Made by a program: the position numbers and the translations under genes. Below, piece after piece: positions 8,366-11,074 of a stretch of 11,074 nucleotides of DNA. The stretch is from Saccoglossus kowalevskii. Lineage: Eukaryota > Hemichordata > Enteropneusta > Harrimaniidae. The stretch's first letter is position 1, and every line of letters begins with the position of its first letter. The notes beneath the pieces are model-generated. The model made no database searches. It was not told where the DNA came from and was given only the letters and a program-made list of their open reading frames with translations. The stretch is taken from NCBI RefSeq assembly GCF_000003605.2, contig NW_003145788.1, positions 212,285-223,358 of the forward strand, written 5' to 3'.

Positions 8366-8550
8366 TTCCGTGTTTTTCACCTATGCTACCCTTCACCCGC
8401 GCACTGTTGTCCGGTGCACAATCTCGTATATTTTTCAGTGCTCGGCCTCGTACATGCGTATGTTTTCCAATGTTTTACCTCATATACGTGTGTATTTTCT
8501 ACTATTCGAGGCCTCATGCAACTTTCGATGTCCAAGGTTTTATCTCAGAC
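8366..8550 (+). other. 185-bp stretch with no stop triplet in any plus-strand frame
   Basis: No TAA, TAG or TGA occurs on the plus strand between 8366 and 8550, so all three forward frames are open at once. The plus strand is pyrimidine-rich (TTTTTCACC, CTACCCTTCACCC, GTATTTTCTACTATTC). Simultaneous openness of three frames points to unusual composition or repeat origin, not to a gene. It largely coincides with the diverged tandem repeat at 8407-8549. Confidence 0.85.
8407..8549 (+). repeat. Diverged tandem repeat, period about 32 bp
   Basis: Related junction motifs of the form TTTTYCAATGTTTTA then CCTCRTA recur with CTC boundaries at 8422, 8446, 8478, 8512 and 8543, spacings of about 24-34 bp. 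Comparing the units beginning at 8446 and 8478 gives 21 of 32 identities, with 9 of the 11 differences being transitions, as expected for decayed copies. TCCAATGTTTTACCTCATA and TCCAAGGTTTTATCTCAGA match at 16 of 19 positions. Boundaries and copy number are approximate. It could be an old satellite fragment or part of a decayed non-autonomous element. Confidence 0.55.
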
Positions 8551-8578
8551 TAGTAATACTACTAGTCTGAGGTTTTAT
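8535..8578. repeat. 12-bp-arm hairpin bracketed by a 9-bp direct repeat
   Basis: CTCAGACTAGTA (8544-8555) and TACTAGTCTGAG (8560-8571) are perfect reverse complements around the 4-nt loop ATAC. AGGTTTTAT occurs at 8535-8543 and again at 8570-8578, directly bordering the hairpin and overlapping its right arm by two bases. The pattern could be a small palindromic insertion with a target duplication, or the rearranged end of the adjoining tandem repeat, whose units also carry GGTTTTAT. Confidence 0.85.
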
Positions 8579-8583
8579 GAATA

Positions 8584-8596
8584 TGACGTCACGTGA
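8584..8596. promoter_or_regulatory. Composite CRE and E-box
   Basis: TGACGTCACGTGA fuses a perfect CRE (TGACGTCA, 8584-8591) with an overlapping TCACGTGA E-box octamer (8589-8596). bZIP and bHLH-zipper factors could compete for it. It starts six bases after the hairpin's right direct repeat. No gene start is seen nearby. Confidence 0.4.
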
Positions 8597-8644
8597 AAAT
8601 CGGTACAACGTTTTTTTTAAAGAATGGAATTATGTTAATACTAA

Positions 8645-8668
8645 ACTCCCACAGGAACCTGTGGGTGT
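8645..8668. repeat. CCCACAGG dyad
   Basis: CCCACAGG (8648-8655) and CCTGTGGG (8658-8665) are exact reverse complements separated by AA; two further pairs form outside a single T-T mismatch. With only two central bases it is better read as a protein-binding dyad or chance palindrome than as an RNA hairpin. Confidence 0.6.
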
Positions 8669-8669
8669 A

Positions 8670-9356
8670 TAGAACTATGTGAATGGCTGGTAATCCAGTA
8701 AATACGTGTCACGATATTTCGTATAATGCTGTACAAATCACGACCGCACAGAAATAGCATTTGTTTCGATCCCGTGTCCGCAACTTCACGCTTTGCGAAA
8801 ACGTCGCTAATTATGTGTGTCGCCGTGTGATTCAATGTTCGACTGTCTCATAGACTATCCGTCCCCTACCTGAACACATAGCAGTATTTTGCAATTAACT
8901 AATTCGTTTGATTCCCTGCAAATTACGTCACGCAGATTATATGGGCGATTCCGTGAATAATCACCCGTTTTGCGACGGCTTAAAGGTGTAATATTGGTCG
9001 CTTAGTAAATTAAAAAGACATCGATCGAGGAAGGCTAATTATGCATTCATTATTCGTATTCATTTCAGACTGTTTGGAGCATGCGCAATATTAATTAATA
9101 GCTTGGCCCACTGCTTGTACCACTAATTCGAATCCTTGCGTAGTCAATTTGTCGGCAAAACAGTATCCATTGCACGCATCCGCAAATAACAACGGAGCGT
9201 GTTCCTTCTCGAGTCGACCTTTTCAATACATTTATGACTTAACTTAATTGGTCACATGTCGTAGTCAATAATAATTCTGTACAGTATTAGGCTTTTATGG
9301 CTTTTAGCCAGGATTGAACCTTATTAAACTTTGTACTTTTCGCATCTTAGATTGTA
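8670..9356. other. No recognisable gene
   Basis: A minus-strand frame of about 68 codons ending at TAG 8643-8641 begins only at a TTG and has no family resemblance. Other items: CRE-variant TTACGTCA at 8923-8930, an acceptor-like TTCATTTCAG ending at 9068 followed by 18 open codons, an NRF1-like GCATGCGCA near 9079-9087, and a 9-bp tandem duplication GGCTTTTA at 9290-9306. None makes a gene model. Confidence 0.5.
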
Positions 9357-9366
9357 CTCACGTGAG
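9357..9366. promoter_or_regulatory. TCACGTGA E-box in a 10-bp palindrome
   Basis: CTCACGTGAG is a perfect palindrome around CACGTG. A CACGTA follows a few bases downstream. No associated gene is visible. Confidence 0.35.
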
Positions 9367-9603
9367 AAACACGTAGACAGACCTCTTCAGAATTTGTTAG
9401 ATTCGGCACCTACGGCATAATTTTAACGAAATTGAAATGTAAATGGATTTGTATTAAGCTTTCGTCACTTTCTTAAAATTATTACAGCTCTGATTGAAAA
9501 TATGTACGTTAGTAATCTTTAGACTAAAGCTGTATGTGAACTCGTCAGGTCGGTATTATAGTGCTAAATATAATAATTGCAAGGTTTACTCATTAAATAA
9601 TTG

Positions 9604-9649
9604 GCGAAGAGTAAAACATTCACAATTTTGTTCAAGAATGTGTCTTCGC
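9604..9649. repeat. 46-nt two-part hairpin
   Basis: GCGAAGA (9604-9610) pairs with TCTTCGC (9643-9649), and inside it ACATTC (9616-9621) pairs with GAATGT (9636-9641), leaving a 5/1-nt internal loop and a 14-nt terminal loop. Thirteen perfect pairs nested in register are less likely by chance than a single short stem. It is shorter than a typical animal microRNA precursor. Confidence 0.7.
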
Positions 9650-9936
9650 ACATTTATACACTGTTAATATACAAGTCACACCACATTTTAAGAAAAGGCT
9701 GAAATATATATAGTAATACCTGACCTGATACGACAAAAATGTGTAAATTATTGTACTGAAAACAATGACAAAACTAGAAAAATAAGTAAATTCGACATGA
9801 TTAATTATAATTGAAAAATATATAGATATGGCGAGACTGTAACGACTAAAGGCGTAAATGCATACTTCAATCAGAGGCTACAATTTCTACGTTCTCAAAA
9901 TGGCGAGTAAAGAGATTGCGAGTGAGGCTCATTTCA

Positions 9937-9957
9937 TCACGTGATAGAATCACGTGT
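9937..9957. promoter_or_regulatory. Tandem E-box pair with 7-nt spacer
   Basis: Two CACGTG hexamers, 9938-9943 and 9951-9956, are separated by ATAGAAT (7 nt); each is preceded by AT, giving ATCACGTG twice. In animals, tandem E-boxes with 6-7 nt spacing are bound by the CLOCK:BMAL/CYCLE dimer pair in circadian genes. That link is an inference from spacing alone; no clock-related gene is visible. Confidence 0.45.
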
Positions 9958-9959
9958 CC

Positions 9960-10956
9960 AATTTCCCCGCTTGATTTTGTTTTCGAAACTTTGCAGTTCA
10001 AATAATACATTCGAGATCTTTTGTTTCACTCTAATAATATGCCAATTTATTAGCATCTTCAACTTGGGTATCCTTACTTTTCATAATTTCGCAGAGCCTT
10101 GGTTTAACAAAAGTATTTGACATGTTTAGTTGTTTTACAATTACAATGGAATATTGTTATATTATCAAGAAAATATAAAAAAGTTTCAAAGGTTTCCACA
10201 ATTACAATTCTCATCGTATGCGAGTACATTTATAATTTAAACAATCTGGCTAACTATTCTAAAATTAATCTGGTTTGAGAATTAAATAATAAGATGTGAA
10301 TTTGAGATCCGTCATAGTATCAGTTGTACGCATGTGAATATCATTGGTAAAGCTAATATGCAACCCATTAAATCACCTACACGAGTGTATTGATGAATTG
10401 CGGCGTGATAACCACAAATTCACGATTCATTCGGTATACACTAAAGTGGATGAGATTTCATGTCAGATAAATCTCATATATCAGTTCACACGATATGTTA
10501 TCTACTACACATCTACTATTGTAAGCCACCAATTTAATGCTTGGTTAGGGTTAAAGTTTGACGTGATCAAGTAATTGACATCTCGCCTTACATACTCTGC
10601 GTGCTACAACATGGGAATGGGAGATATACGAGTGTGGAAGTAAACGTCTGACAGGATGGTTGTCTTATGGTTGATTGCTTTTTTTTAATGTTATTTACAC
10701 GATTACGTAAAAACCACATCATCAAATTAGCAAGCATGTGTTGATGTGTAAGTGAATGAAAATGGGAAAATTATCGTGATCAATGCTCCCCCCTTTAAAA
10801 AGAATATGTTACGGTAAACAGATTAGTGCCACTGCATTCTTTTCATACAAGTGTTTAATAATTCACAAAATCATTAATTTTTCCCCTGTATTGTTACTTT
10901 ATATTTATTTTAATTTTTAACGCGTTTTGAATCGGCGTGGAATTAATCATTTAGTG
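9960..10956. other. AT-rich DNA without a recognisable gene
   Basis: A plus-strand frame ending at 10574 opens only after an in-frame TGA and begins at TTG, so I do not call it. GGTTAGGGTTA near 10543 holds under two telomere-like units. CACATCA (10715-10721) and TGATGTG (10742-10748) form a 7-bp inverted repeat. Nothing else stands out. Confidence 0.6.
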
Positions 10957-10977
10957 GTATGTATATATATATATGTA

Positions 10978-11074
<97 letters not shown>
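10957..11074. repeat. Long AT dinucleotide microsatellite, cut by window end
   Basis: GTATGTATAT units grade into an uninterrupted TA run from 10984 to the last base (91 bp, about 45 units). It is self-complementary and prone to slippage and cruciform formation. The true length cannot be seen because the window ends inside it, and assemblies often stop or collapse in such tracts. Confidence 0.97.

Noticed and set aside
8302-8596. Three overlapping plus-strand frames of 60-83 codons
   Set aside because: All three are open because the block lacks stop triplets; at most one could be coding, and tandem repeats explain the sequence better.
8762-8776. B-box-like GTTTCGATCCC on the plus strand
   Set aside because: No T-stem pairing and no A box 30-60 bp upstream, so neither a tRNA nor a tRNA-derived SINE is supported.
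8641-8835. 64-codon minus-strand frame
   Set aside because: It starts at TTG, not ATG, has no splice or polyadenylation support, and runs through the CCCACAGG dyad.
9040-9125. Acceptor-like TTCATTTCAG at 9068 with CTAAT upstream and 18 open codons after it
   Set aside because: The splice pattern is good but the open frame is too short and lacks any further support.
9305-9322. tRNA B-box-like GGTTCAATCC on the minus strand
   Set aside because: The flanking bases cannot form a T-stem and no A box or cloverleaf is present.
10543-10553. Telomere-like GGTTAGGGTTA
   Set aside because: Fewer than two TTAGGG units; expected occasionally by chance.
10344-10574. 76-codon plus-strand frame
   Set aside because: It begins at TTG just after an in-frame TGA, has no convincing acceptor and no recognised family.

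Overview
This window looks like non-coding nuclear DNA from a eukaryote, most likely an invertebrate animal; I cannot name the species. The sequence is roughly two-thirds A+T and holds no dense run of long reading frames. It has several simple and tandem repeats, and no rRNA, tRNA, CRISPR array, replication origin or recognisable transposon protein. By hand counting on part of the window, CpG is about as frequent as base composition predicts, so this is not the CpG-depleted DNA of a heavily methylated vertebrate genome. The longest open frames on either strand (about 80-110 codons) are roughly what chance gives at this composition. No gene is identified with confidence.

Layout. A 24-bp minisatellite (1-289) enters from the left edge, followed by about 1.2 kb of unremarkable AT-rich DNA with a broken TG-rich stretch and an AT palindrome (1511-1530). 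From 1.5 to 5 kb there is little beyond short homopolymers, palindromes and transcription-factor-like motifs. Between 5.0 and 8.2 kb are four short stretches that could be exons, because a splice-acceptor-like AG precedes a short open frame: minus strand 5311-5127 and 7495-7288, plus strand 6032-6113 and 8065-8159. All four are weak. The same interval holds a GC-richer patch with a TATA-like element and two convergent forkhead-like sites (6845-6920), and a TATCA/TATCG pentanucleotide tract (7116-7175).

The most structured part is 8366-8665. It starts with a 185-bp plus-strand stretch lacking any stop triplet, within which about five diverged ~32-bp tandem units can be made out. A perfect 12-bp-arm hairpin bracketed by a 9-bp direct repeat follows, then a composite TGACGTCACGTGA motif and a CCCACAGG dyad. 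Palindromic ACGT-core motifs are over-represented across the window: TCACGTGA occurs four times and TGACGTCA three times, each expected about 0.1 times. They include a tandem E-box pair 7 nt apart at 9938-9956. The right edge is a long (AT)n microsatellite (10957-11074) cut by the window.

I found no new multi-gene system. The leads worth checking are the decayed array with its hairpin, the ACGT-palindrome excess with the paired E-boxes, and the candidate exons, which transcript or protein homology evidence could quickly confirm or dismiss.
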